Below the pieces are notes generated by a model. The model did not search any database and was not told the DNA's origin. It saw only the letters and a list, made by a program, of their open reading frames with translations. DNA of 34,232 nt from Trametopsis cervina (lineage: Eukaryota; Basidiomycota; Agaricomycetes; Polyporales; Irpicaceae): the NCBI GenBank assembly GCA_022385755.1, contig MU278361.1, positions 3,254 through 37,485 on the forward strand, given 5' to 3'. Below, one piece after another: positions 11,239-22,277 of this stretch (position 1 is its first letter; each line of letters opens with the position of its first letter). A program made the translations under genes and the position numbers.

Positions 11239-13011
11239 ATGTCTGGAGACGAAGGAGGCGGCAAAAAAGCGGGCTATCGTCTCGAATACGCGAACAGCGC
11301 GCGCGCCAAATGCAAAGGTAAGCGGCGGCATAGCTCGCCTCGTCGTCATCGCCGGCCACAGCGCTGACTTTCGCGTCTTTTCGCGTCGCGCGTCGTCTCC
11401 AGGACCCAAGCCATGCAACGGTGAGTTCCGCATGCTAGTTTTTGCCAATGCACGTCCTGACGCAGTTGCACAGGCACGCCTATCGGCAAGGATGAGTTAC
11501 GCTTTGGCAGCACCGTTGATTTCAAAGGAAACACGTCGTTGTAAGTAGAACTCTCATCTCCGTTGGGTATGGGCCCTTCTTGCGACTCTGCACGAGCTGT
11601 GCAGGGAAAGTGCGCTGCTGTGGTGGGGGGAACGAGTCCGCTGCGGAACGTTCATCTTCGTGCGCCTGCGACGTGGTCTCATTACTGACTAATAACGCGT
11701 CTCGTCCAGTGCATGGCGTCACTGGGGCTGTGTTACCGCTAAGATTATAACCAACATGAAGAAGTCGTTTGACGAGCCTGACGAATTGGATGGTTTCGAT
11801 GAGCTCCAGGAGGACGACCAGGAGAAGGTCAGAAAGGCATGGACCGACGGCCACGTTGCCGACGAGGACATACCGGACTCGGCTCGCAAACCTGGAGACG
11901 GAGGGGACGACGACGATGATGACGAGCTTGAGAAGCCTAAAAAGAAAGCTGCTGCCCCAAAGGGCAAGAAGGCCTCGGACGACGAGCCAGCCGTATTCAA
12001 ACTAGAGTATGCGGTGTCCGCGCGTTCCAAATGCAAGGGTGCGCACAAATTGTTGATACCTCGTTTCATAAGCTCAATTGTGTACGTTTATAGGTGGTTG
12101 CGATGGTAAGTAGGATGAGACCGCGAAAGAAGCTTCTCTCACAGGCAGTATGCTCTAGAAACCATCGGCAAGGATTATCTGCGACTGGCACAGGAGATCG
12201 ACTTCCGTGGCAAGAAATCACAGTAAGTAAACTACTAACCTATCCAGCGGTCATCTCTGCTAACTCCTCGAAAGGACATATCAACATTGGGGGTGTGTTT
12301 CTGATGCCCAGTTCGCCAAGCTCAAGAAGTCGTATTCGGAACCTGAGAAGATTGAAGGCTATGACGGTCTGCAAGACGCGGACAAGGAGAAAATCGGGCG
12401 TGCATGGGAGGAAGGCGCCATACCCGAGGATGACAAGGGCCCTGGCGACCCAGCGCCCGGTCTCGCGACAAAGAGGGCGCCCGCGAAGAGGACCAAGAAG
12501 ACCGACGACGGTGACAAACCTCCCAAGAAGAGGGCTAGGAAGGCCAAGGTAACATGGCTGATTCTCAGCTTATCGCTTTTACTAACTATCGTTATACTCA
12601 CAGAAGGACGAGGATGACGAGGTCGAAGAGGAGGACGAGGAGGAAGAGGAGAAGCCGAAGAAGCGTGCACCTGCAAAGAAGGCAGCACCCAAAAAGGCCC
12701 CCGCAAAGAAACGCGTGAGCAAGAAGAAGAACGAAAGCGACGACGAGGATGCTGAGGACTTCGGTGCGGCGATTGATGCTGTCAGCGAGGACGAAGACGA
12801 GCCAGAGGAAGAAGAGTCGACGAAAAAGCGCAAGGTTTGTTCACTTCTCCTGTGTATACATAAGACGGCACTGGTTGACCCACCGCTTCCGTAGCGTGCT
12901 CCGGCTTCCAAGGCGTCGACCTCAAAGCCTGCTTCCAAGAAAGCTGCGGCCAAAGCGGCTCCCCGCAAGAAGAAGCAACAAGAGAGCGAGGACGAGGACG
13001 AGTACGAGTAA
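11239..13011 (+). CDS. double PARP-type zinc finger protein without a catalytic domain
   Basis: The 396-residue product is likely nuclear and binds DNA nicks or breaks, because PARP-type zinc fingers do so in PARP1 and DNA ligase III. Exons: 11239-11317, 11403-11420, 11474-11540, 11710-12038, 12094-12105, 12159-12222, 12275-12548, 12604-12834, 12895-13011. All phases fit. Finger 1 has C25, C31, H59 and C62 (the last two in HWGC); finger 2 has C163, C167, H194 and C197 (again HWGC). Each finger is followed by a similar helical segment with MKKSF or LKKSY. The rest is a Lys/Glu/Asp/Pro/Ala low-complexity tail with repeated basic KK-A-P blocks that resemble nuclear localisation signals. No WGR, BRCT or ADP-ribosyltransferase region is present. 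Exons 2 (18 nt) and 5 (12 nt) each carry part of a zinc finger. Confidence 0.9.
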
Positions 13012-13963
13012 AAAGATCGTCCAATCGACGAATTCTCGCATACTTCTTCCTTGTTCGAGATTACTTTGCTACGATTTGTCCTCTTTATTGTGTGTATTCA
13101 AACTGACGACTGTCGACCGTTAATGTAAGAGTGCTTAGCATTAATTTAATCCATACCACTTCTGCTCACGAGACCAGGTGGCGTGCAAGAGAGACGGCGC
13201 ATTGTTGAGTGCGGCACAGTATCTTCTCGCATTGCACACACCGAAGGTGACGGATAGTCAAGTGGCGGCTAACTCGCGCGGAACCATGGCAAATTTTATG
13301 CTATTCAACTCTGATTCTTGTCGGAGACAACGGAGTTGGAGCGGAAAACGTTTACACGATGTCAATTGTATATTGCCTGCCTTTGTGGCAGCAGCGAGAT
13401 GCGACGAACGGTAAAGGTTGGAGGCATTTGTCCTGAGAGTCTGGGCTTGTGGTAGTAGCGATGAGGGCTGATAGCATTGGCATGTGGCAGGGCGTTGTCC
13501 GTGGAGAGGGTGGACGATCGGAAGAGTGAACGCCGATGGGGGCTAAGAGGAAATACTATCGAGGTGCGTCGTTTTTGGCCATCGGGCGAATGCAGCTAAT
13601 ACACAGTTGCCGAGGGGAGACGGGGCGAATGCGAGAGACAGGCTGCTAAGATCGAGTGCATAAGACACCAGCTGCTGAGAGTCGTCGAAAGAAAGAGGAA
13701 GAGGGCCATAATTCTCGTCATTAGAGTAGCGGCGTGCAGTCCATCTAATAAACCCTTTAGTGCGCGAAGAAGATATGAAGGCATCAGGTACAATGAGCTT
13801 GTACGCTGCGTGTCAGCGCGGATCTGCTATGACATGGGTGCCTTCATGCAAATACGGGCGAGTCTTCCCCGGGTCACAGGGATATATATGCTGTAACAAA
13901 GTAATCATTACAATGCACTACGCAAGAAACAACATACATCCACAATTCTAAATGCATCAGCCC
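13012..13963. other. intergenic region without a supported gene
   Basis: Nearly 1 kb lies between two convergent genes (zf-PARP and Derlin). One minus-strand frame ending at about 13596 is hydrophobic for some 60 codons, but has no family signature and no downstream context. I see nothing else. Confidence 0.45.
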
Positions 13964-14943
13964 TCAATCACTGCCTAGCCTCTGGCCACTTCCCCAGTTA
14001 TACCCACTCGAGCGTCCGCTCGCACCAGCCGTCGCCCGCTCTCTCGGCGGAACGACATGCACGCCACCTGTACCACCGCTCGCGCTTCCCTGACTCGGCT
14101 GCCCGACGATGCTCTTCACCCACGCCGGCGCCCTTCCGAACTCAGCCAGAGCGCGTGTATGATACACGCCCCACCACCATGCGTGGCCTGCGATTGCGCC
14201 GGTGATGCTCGCCGCGGCAGCCTTGGGGCCGGCCATGAGGAGGTCGAGGAAGATGAGCGCGTAGGGGAAGTACAATAGCGGTATCGTGACTAGCCCGAAT
14301 AGCGATGTTTGCGTCCCGGGCGGCGCCAGACGGGATGTGAGATAGGTGAGACAGACGAGAAGAGGACGCGTGAAGATATACGTCCCGAGCGGAATGTTTA
14401 GAGTCTATTGCAATGTCAATATTAGCTGGGTAGGGAACTGATCCAAACGTACGAGAATAGAGGCCGCGGCGAAGATAAGCTGCCACGCATAGTCCGCAGA
14501 ACGGCCCATGAAATGGGCTTCTTCAAGTTCGTTCGAGTTGCGACTGTCAAGCGTAGGGAAGCGGAGGCGTTCTAAGTCTTCAGTGGGGACAACCACATTG
14601 AGAGCCACATACTAGAGCATGATCAAGTCGAACAGGTAGTTGATCCCCGAGCCTAAGGAGATGTGTTAGCCGTCGGTGAGGCAAACGACCACCATGACCA
14701 TCATACCTCCTAGGAAGAAGCTTGTATAGACTCTCCATAGCTGGTTACCACGCCGTGAACGAGATAGCCGAGAGCACAAGCGTCCACACGCACCTCCCAC
14801 TTCTTGGTCACCAATTCCTTGACGAAAATAAGCTTGTAAGGAGACACTAAAGAGAGCATAGACGGTAATGAGACTGCGAGGGAGGACGCGCATAGAAAGC
14901 GGGTCACAGGAGGGATTTTGCGCAGCTCGTCGACAAACGACAT
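13964..14943 (-). CDS. Derlin (Der1-like) ERAD membrane protein with SHP box
   Basis: The 251-residue product is a rhomboid-like pseudoprotease of the ER membrane that helps move misfolded proteins to the cytosol for degradation. Exons (-): 14943-14794, 14740-14707, 14652-14613, 14543-14453, 14404-13964. All phases fit. Der1 hallmarks are IPPVTRFLC near the N-terminus, LVSPYKLIF, LWRVYTSFFLG, RNSNELEEAHFMGRSADY and GHAWWWGVYH. The extreme C-terminus reads NWGSGQRLG, which matches the SHP box that binds Cdc48/p97 in human Derlin-1. This suggests the Derlin-1 or Dfm1 role rather than that of yeast Der1. The serine and histidine catalytic dyad of active rhomboids is not expected in this family. 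Confidence 0.93.
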
Positions 14944-15337
14944 TGTGGTTGTAGACGGTAAGAAGGAACTAAGCAGTATGCGAAGGGAGAGGTACAAGGA
15001 AATGTACTTTAGAGGCCGACGTGGAAGGTGCGCTTGATGTCCAGAATGCCCACGTAATTTCGAGACTCGCTAACATCTCACCGTAGCCGGGCCGGTAGGA
15101 GACTTGCGTCAACCATGCAGTACTGTGACCGAAAAGGAAGGTGTAGTTGATGGTCAAGGTATGAGCTGATACATCGCCGTCAATAGCCTTACTGTCAACC
15201 TGCTACGGTGCTTTACGAGGACGAGAGATAAAAATTTCTGTACATGTACATTGTTGATATATGCTACACAAGTGAGTTAAAGCGCTATGGGCGTGTTTCT
15301 ATATGATGCATATCACTGAAACCTCCGATGAGATTAT
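14944..15337. other. short intergenic region between the Derlin and MYND genes
   Basis: Both neighbours are on the minus strand, so this 394-bp gap should contain the Derlin promoter and the 3' end of the MYND gene. Nothing coding is supported. Confidence 0.45.
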
Positions 15338-16684
15338 TCAGTTGACTTCCGTAAGGTCGGGGATGACTTCTGTATCTTCGTCTAGGTCGTGTGTTCGGGG
15401 AATTGGCTGTATGAGGGAGAAACCTATAAGAGAGAGCCCAACATTTACGCTAAGCGAGGCTTACCATCCGGAGTTTGAGTACATTGCTATGGTCTTCCCG
15501 TACGGTTCTATTGAAGATTCTGAGGAAAATCCTTCAGTCCCCAACCAGCATTTTAATGGCCGCGAAAAGCCACTCACACCAACCCAAACGCGGAAGGACG
15601 CACTGGGGGCATGTTCGCCATTACCAACGGCAAGATCTCCTCCTCCGCAACAATCGATGCATTCGCGCCCGCTCTGTCCGTCTTGAATGTCATCGTAATC
15701 GCGTATCCGGGCGCGCCAGGGCCTAACATCTTCAGAGTCTGGCCACTTCGGATGATCGCGTCGGGGCCATTGGTGAGCTGCTGGATCATGCGCGCTTCGT
15801 CCATGGGAATCTCCTCCAATTCAACGTGTTTGATCTGAAATACGCCCATATCGGGGTCGTCACGGGTAGGTATGAGGGTGCAGGTGAAGATGACGTTGTG
15901 TTTGAGCCCTGCCATGTGTGCTGCATCGAGTCCGATGAGCGTGCGGACGTAGTTCTTAAGCGGTAGGGTGATGCTTTGGTTCGAGAGAAGGTTCCGGACG
16001 AGACTGAGGATCCCATCCTTGGATGAGGCCCCTGTGAGTGTCTTGCAGAATTGCCTGTGGCGAGGCCTGTGGGGGTGGGGGGTGTGGGTGATGAAGTACC
16101 GTCTATACGCGCTGAACTGACCAATCTAATCGCTGACACTGATTACGCCTTGATCAGCCGCGCGTTAAGCGGAATATAGCACAGCTTCGGAGACACTCAC
16201 CTCTGAACTACAGTAGCACACTTGTTGACACTGACCAGCAGATGAGATGAGATGTCTTTCGCGTAATAAAATGAATATCGGCACTCGCCCCAGAACAGTG
16301 TTTCATCTTCAAACCTTTCGCCGCTGTTGAGCTGATGTCCTTGCTCTTACCTTCAATGGCGATGCACTCTCGTCTTTCACATCGTACGCCTTTCCGCCCC
16401 CTCGCACTCCTTTCGGTCTTCATCGACCGCGTCAAGACCCCCGCTCGCTTCACTATGGCCCCCTGCAGTTTCTCCTGCTGGGTCACGATGATCGCTTCCC
16501 TTCCGAGCATGCTGCTCAAGTCATCTGTAAGCTGCAAAATGTCTGCGCCGATGCCCGAATGCTGGATGTTGCGCGAGCGTAGATACTCTAGGACGATGGG
16601 GGTGGCGCCGTCTGGGTCGTATGTTCTGCTGTGTCCATTGTGGGGGCGTGCGACCACGACGCTGCGTTGAGTTCTTCTGCTCAT
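15338..16684 (-). CDS. MYND-type zinc finger protein
   Basis: The 337-residue protein has a MYND finger, a protein-protein interaction module, in its middle. Exons (-): 16684-16289, 16230-16201, 16138-16122, 16066-15604, 15486-15465, 15423-15338. Phases sum to 338 codons with the stop. The finger is spread over four exons: C130, C133, C139, C143, H151 and C155 (pieces HCSG, CQQVCYCSSE, CQRLDW, PRHRQFC). The first cysteine pair is probably C102 and C107, spaced by four residues instead of the usual two. Intron 1 must use a GC donor (GG|GCGAGT) to join HCSG to CQQV. Exons 3 (17 nt) and 5 (22 nt) are very short. The regions outside the finger are not recognised. The C-terminus is acidic. Confidence 0.82.
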
Positions 16685-17418
16685 GAATTAAATGGGTGGA
16701 TTTCTGGCAGTGCACCGCTTCGCAGGTAGGCTGAGGGGGAATCGTACCACAGAGGAAGGCAAGCGGTGTGTGGCCTGTACCCGGACGACTGTACAGCCAT
16801 CTATAAGAACTCCTGTAGACGCTCACTTCCGAAGTGGTTATTTGGAAACGGGTGGAAATGGAGGAATTGAACGTGTCAACGGCGCCGCGGTAATATGGAA
16901 GTTAGCTTGTGAAGGTAACTCGGATTCATGTCTATAGCATAGCGCCGTGTGTGACCAGATGTGCCGTACGTTTTGCCGCGACGAGCGTACTTGGCAGCAG
17001 CAAATGTTGTGAAACGAAGACGATGCGCGAGAATGAAGCCGGCGCACCTTCACTGAACTCATGCAACGTTCTTCCAAGGTTTCAAAGGCTGTGCGGGGGC
17101 TGTACTGCCATGTACAGGGTCCTGGCCATCTTCTGACGGAAGGAAACTGCGTGCATAACAGCCGCCGCGGCATGAGCACGCGTTCAATACGTTACGTGGT
17201 ATGTCATGTTCATATTCGTGTCGGGTCCAGATGCAATACTGCAAACAGACAGCTGCGATAACACGCCAAAGCGAACTCTGTCCGCCGTTTTGACTCTCAC
17301 ACCCGTGCCGCTGCAGAGCGAAAGGGAGAGAAAAAGGGAAGTATATCATAACAATAACCTCTCCACGCACGGCCGTCGACTCCTACACAACCCTCTCATC
17401 GCCAAACCAACCCAGCCC
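16685..17418. other. intergenic region without a supported gene
   Basis: This lies upstream of the MYND gene and downstream of eL14, both on the minus strand. Open frames of up to about 110 codons exist on both strands, but none has motifs or consistent splice signals. Confidence 0.4.
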
Positions 17419-18037
17419 TTATGCCTTCTTCGCGGCATGCAGACTCTTGCGCACAACGTCTGTCCTCTTCTTCTTGGCGATCATGACAACGAAGCGCTGG
17501 AAGTCGCTCAGGCTCCGTCTCTTGTCGGTCGCAGCACGCTTCTGTGCCCATGCCGACTTTTCCCACTTCTCAACAATAGCCTCAGCCTCGATCTGCTTCT
17601 TTACGACACCAGAGCCCGCGGCACGGGGGAGCTTTGTTAGGCGGAGGGGAGTGAGGGAGAGGTGCTTGTAGGGGAAGGATTGCCGGGGAACGCCTGTTGT
17701 AGGGCCATCGATGATTGCCTAAGAGAGACGATGAAGTACATGGTAATGAATAAGGGATATGCGGCTCATGACTGTATCGTTGGTACACACCCGGTTGTGG
17801 TCAATAATTTCAGCGATCACAGCGATATGGCCGGTTTGGGGACCAGACTTGAGGAGGACCACTGCAATGAAACGGTTAGGACTCTCGCATTAGGGACTTG
17901 GAGAATCATTGAGGACGGACCTCGTCCAACCTCGACGAAACGCTGGAAGTTTGATTCTGTAGCCTAAAACCAGCATGAGTTGTCAGCATATATCGCTTTC
18001 AGGGCCTCCAGACTCTCGAGGACGCCGCCACGTTCAT
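17419..18037 (-). CDS. RPL14: 60S ribosomal protein eL14
   Basis: The 139-residue product is a component of the cytosolic large ribosomal subunit. Exons (-): 18037-18032 (tentative), 17963-17921, 17861-17791, 17718-17419. Diagnostic segments are FQRFVEVGR, VVLLKSGP, IAVIAEIIDHNRAIIDGPT, GVPRQSFPYKHL, and the basic C-terminus with VEKWEKSAWAQKRA and DFQRFVVMIAKK. The length equals that of yeast eL14. The initiating exon is uncertain: a 6-nt exon ATG-AAC joined to exon 2 by a 68-bp intron is in phase, but its donor (gtggcg) is weak. An ATG followed directly by an intron is common in fungal ribosomal protein genes, so the true start could be another nearby ATG. The divergent neighbour is the F-box gene. 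Confidence 0.9.
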
Positions 18038-18630
18038 AATCTCCCTCGCCGTGCTTCAATGACTAGTTTGTGCGCCCGAGCCAGCTTATCCCGCCTATCG
18101 CATCCGCATCAACACAACGACATCCAGCCCTTAATCCTTGCATCCAGCCTTTCAACGGCCTCGTTTGGCACAGAATTTGACATAGCGGCGTCCAGCAAAG
18201 GTCCCAGAAGTGAATTGTACTGCTCACCGGCATAATGGAGTCTTGAGGGTGTCGGTGTCGTCGATATTTTGCGTCGGGGCCGTAGTCGCTGTCCGCCTAT
18301 GCCGAAGCAATAGGCGCCTTGGGCACAAATTGCATCACGTGCATGCAGACGCTTGCTTTGAAGTTGGCCCGAAGGGCTTTTACTGTATCTTTCATTCACC
18401 AACGACCAGGTGTATATGACGGAATCTGACACTTCAAAAGGCCTTTGCTCATTCACTACCACTGCGACGGCCTATCCGTTGCGACTGATAACTGATAATA
18501 ATGCGCGACATTTATCTTGGCCACAACCGTGTTAAGACCTGTGGCCATAGCTTGTCTCAGGGAACGTACAAAAGCCGGGCAGGCATCTCATTCTCAATGC
18601 AACGCTTTCTACCCAGGACCTCACCCATCA
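18038..18630. promoter_or_regulatory. divergent intergenic region between eL14 and the F-box gene
   Basis: The 593-bp gap must hold both promoters. Frames open here are short and lack motifs. No clear TATA box is seen near either start. Confidence 0.4.
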
Positions 18631-20089
18631 ATGGCGAAACGTATCAAACGCGTCTACGCCTCTCGACGCGCCGCCTCGCCGCGTTCTGAGACATATACAC
18701 CCCCGCCTGCTAATCTCGCCACATTGCCGAACGAACTCCTCTACATCATCCGTTCGTACTTGCCGTACGAGGACTTGCGCGACCATGTCGCGCTGCAAGC
18801 CACATGCCGCCGCGTGCGTGCTCTGTATGAACGCGATGAACGGTTCTGGGAGAGGGCGTGCACTGCGTCTGGGGTCGGACGACCCTGGGGCTCGCCAGAC
18901 TATCCATACACTATCGGCAAGGTAACGTGCAGAGAAGTCGCGATTCTGGCCGTGAACCATCGCGAATGCTGCGACATTCCGACGTGTCAGGCGTATCGTG
19001 TTCCCGGTGCGTCCCTCCATCCATGTATTGCATTATACTTTGTGCTTAGAATGATCTTCGCCCTAGACGAGTTGCGAGAGTTTGGAACGACGATCAGGTC
19101 TCCGGAAGATGTGTACAACGCGGCTAAGGACCGTCTCGTAGGCTTCGAGGCCACTGTTGACTTGGCTGCGAGCGAGTTCCACGGACTCAACGTCGTCCAT
19201 AATGAACCACGTACGCTCGGAGAAGAACCCGCTCTGATTCTTCATGCCCCAGGGCTGTGCAAGTTTGCCACCACTCCTCCGATACAGGATTTCTACGTCA
19301 ATGCTCTGGGCTTCCGCCTTTGGGTCAAGAATAATCACGGCGTCACTATTTGGGATGTCCTGGAGAGGCTCGACCGCTTGTATGTTTCCCTCCACATTTT
19401 ACGAAGAGCCCTTGACTTATTATAGGGTATATAAAGCCGTTGGGAACACTTTTCATTGACTAGGTTGTTCCTCACGTACCGAGCTCATCATCACCATCTT
19501 CCATCTCTCGATGTCTTTAGCTGGATCGACACGACCACCCTTGGCCAATGCCTTCCGTACATCTACGACGTGTTCGTTTGCTCCATCTCCTACGTCATCG
19601 CATACACTGACTTTGCCCCTTGCAAACGTATAGCCAACGTGAGCCTCTCGATCTGGACGAAAAGCTGCTGGCAGGGCTTCAGCAATACCAGCCCCTCTTC
19701 CCCCAATTCGACCCGGATCTGAATATCTACGATCTAGTCACTCTCATGGAGGAGTATGTCAGCTTCCGCTCACATATCGCAGTAGACTGACACTAACACC
19801 TCTGCGCTCCTCAGGCTGTGCGACAGATGCCCCCTGAAAGAGTTCGTGCGGTACTTCCAGAGAAGGTTTCCCGCACACGCGGCTGACAAGTGGTTGTTGG
19901 ACCTGCTTGAGTTCTCCCCAGTCGAGCGCGTGCTTCCGGAGCTGTACGTGTTCCTTTGCATCTGCTCTCTAAACCCCAAAGACCTGATCTAGCGGTCACA
20001 GAATCTTCAAAGGGATAGTGCCATGCCCGCGAGACAATGCAGAGTTCAACGGGCTTGATTTCGAATCGACCTGGATGCCGCGGCCGTAA
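18631..20089 (+). CDS. F-box protein
   Basis: The 397-residue protein is a likely substrate adaptor of an SCF ubiquitin ligase. Exons: 18631-19379, 19464-19571, 19634-19753, 19815-19943, 20002-20089. All phases fit. The F-box lies at about residues 29-75, with the pattern LATLPNELLYIIRSYLP followed by LQATCRRVRALY and RFWERAC. The remainder has no leucine-rich repeats, WD repeats or Kelch repeats that I can recognise. The start is the first in-frame ATG and sits in a good context (caATGG). A potential 43-bp intron around 19005-19047 was not used because splicing it would break the frame, while reading through keeps it open. Substrates cannot be predicted. Confidence 0.85.
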
Positions 20090-20666
20090 TAGTCACGAAA
20101 TAGCGTAGTTCCCAGACCTGTACGGTATACTATCTCCAGCCTACGATTTCCGGTCAATCCGTGATTGAAAGACCTTGACATCCAAGTTCTTGCGACATTA
20201 CTGTGCACGGAGTGTCCTGAGAGCGCAAACATGGGGGGATTTCCACATGTGTTTGACGCTGCGCCGCCTGCTCCCATACACATATTTTCGCCTTGTTATT
20301 AGGTTCGATGTCACGAGCTGCTTATCGCTCGCCAAAGTATGCATCTAATTAGAGGCCTCCTCGCAAATCCACTAAGTTAAGCCCTATGTTTATCAATAAC
20401 CCTTTTCCTCTACTGTATGCAGAACAAGTAGCTGTAGGCGGCGAGCAGTAAGTGGGAGGGGGGAGTGTGGCTGCGGAGTTGTTTATTAGCAAGATATTCT
20501 TCAGTATGAGCACTGCTAGTTGGCTGCACAAGCCTTAGTGTGGATCATTTGTCGGCCGCAAGACAGGAAAATTACTGCTGGAGATGGAACGATACAGATT
20601 ATCACCATTGAACGAGTGTAAGGAAGATACAGGATAGATAGATATATGTGTTTGTTCCTCCAGTCA
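20090..20666. other. intergenic region between convergent genes
   Basis: The F-box gene ends from the left and the gene at 20667-21963 ends from the right, so this 577-bp gap should hold two 3' ends. No coding sequence is supported. Confidence 0.45.
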
Positions 20667-21963
20667 CTAATCACCGCGACTCGCGAGGAACACGCCCGCC
20701 TCGCTGTTCTTCCTGCTCGGTCTGCCACCACCGAATCCGACGCTGGGAAATCCCCCGGCCGCGGGATGAGAAGGGACGATTGATGAGCCACGGTCCACGA
20801 CCATGTCCGGCGGGGGACCTCCATACTGCTCAGCGATCGCTGGGAACGTCGTCTGGTATGGCGGCGGCGTCGAAATCGAGTCCGTCGTCGCACTCGAGTG
20901 TTTAGACGACTGTGACCTCTTCTTTTTCTTCCGCACGGGTCCGTTCGCCGCGGGGAAGGGTGATGCAACCTTGTCATAGTGAGGCTGCTTGCTGATAAAA
21001 TGATGATTGTAATATGTCGCCGTTGGGTCGACGTTGGACATCGAGCCCGACGTGCGGGAGCGCGAATCCGAGCCAGAGCCCGCGCTCGCTGAACCCCCCA
21101 CCGTGCGACTCGTCTTGGCGTACGCGAAGCCGTCGAAATCGGCAGCGTCGTCCTCATCGACAGCTTCCTGGGGGAAACGGGGCGACAACGGGGCGCGCTC
21201 GAAGGGCCCGAACTCGTCGTTGGTGCTAGAGGAGCGTCCCGAGCTGTGTGTGCCGGGCCCGAGCGATGTAGGGCTGATGACGTTACCACTACCCTGTTAT
21301 TTAGTCACGTAGTTTAGCGTGCGCGCAAGAGGAGAGGAAGAAGAGGTCTCGACATACCGGGAATCCCTCAAACTCGTTGCCGTGCCCTCTCTCTAACGCC
21401 AACGCCAGCGCCGCCTCCCGCATCTTCCTCTCTTTCCTCCGTCTCCGCCTCTCCTCCTTCGCAGCCCGCTCCGCCGCCTGCTGCACCGCTGCCCCATCCG
21501 CCATCCGCACGATCGCAGCTGGGTCGAGCGGCGCAGCGTCCGAGTCCACCGTCGAGCCGGAGATGGTGCGGTCCCTCACCCGCACCCTCTGCCTCGGCAT
21601 CGCTGCTGCCTCTCCATCGTCATCCTCAGGAAGCTGGATGGCCGGCCGGCCGAACAGGTCGTATCCGAACAGCTTGATCCCCTTGCCCGCCCGTCGCGCC
21701 CGTCGTTTCTTGCGTCCTTGCCCCTCCTCCTGGCCAATGTTCGAGTGCAAAGAGAGCGTCTCGGCATCATCGTCCGCGTCCGCGAGCAGCCCCTCGAGCT
21801 CGTCTGATCGCGCACGGGGGATATTTCCTGGACCGTGCCTCCCATTATGTGCGTCTTCATCCTCGCTGTCCGCGTTGCGCCGTGCGGGAGTGAGACAGGC
21901 GAGGCAGGGCGCGAGGACGGCGTGTATGCGGTCCGACAACGAGAAGGACTCCATGCCACTCAT
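20667..21963 (-). CDS. low-complexity protein of unknown function
   Basis: The two-exon gene (21963-21358 and 21293-20667, intron 64 bp) encodes 410 residues. The N-terminal 30 residues are ordered and contain two cysteines in a hydrophobic context (APCLACLTPA), which could be a lipidation or membrane-contact site. Next come acidic and Ser-rich stretches, a short block around GIKLFGYDLFGRPA that looks conserved, and a strongly charged helical region rich in Arg, Lys, Glu and Ala. The C-terminal half is Ser/Pro/Gly-rich and probably disordered, with a basic KKKKR segment. I have no named family. The start is the first in-frame ATG; a second Met lies three codons later. Confidence 0.75.
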
Positions 21964-22277
21964 GGTGGTGAGGTATTGCGCAGCCAGCGGATGCGCAGAT
22001 ACGGATTGAAAGCAAGTGGGGAAGCCATGGGGATCAGGCTTTGGCTCTGAGAAAGCCGAAGACACGAGGGAATGTGATACTGCAGTTTAGTTATTTAGTT
22101 ATTTATTTGCGCAACCACGGTTTGTATGTGGTAATTGTAAGCTAGTCGACATGGTGCTCCAGCTTGAGACACTGGTGAATTAGCACAAAGCACATGTACA
22201 TTAAATAAACTTGATATATGGAGCGTGTAGAAACAATTCCGTAGTGCGATCCCAATCCATCCTCCTGAAGACATACT
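21964..22277. other. short intergenic region
   Basis: This 314-bp gap separates two minus-strand genes. It contains AT-rich sequence at 22085-22110 (ttagttatttagttatttatt), which may be part of the promoter of the left gene or the 3' region of the right one. Confidence 0.4.

Noticed and set aside
12359..12968. Ser- and Phe-rich open frames on the minus strand
   Set aside because: They are antisense to the Lys/Glu/Asp-rich tail of the zf-PARP gene, which explains the poly-Ser and Phe/Ala composition.
19005..19047. 43-bp intron in the F-box gene
   Set aside because: It has gt...ag ends, but its length is not a multiple of three and splicing would bring a stop; reading through keeps the frame open.
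21377..22009. 210-codon open frame on the plus strand
   Set aside because: It is antisense to the first exon of the low-complexity gene at 20667-21963. It consists mainly of Ser, Ala and Arg runs expected from reverse reading of charged repeats.
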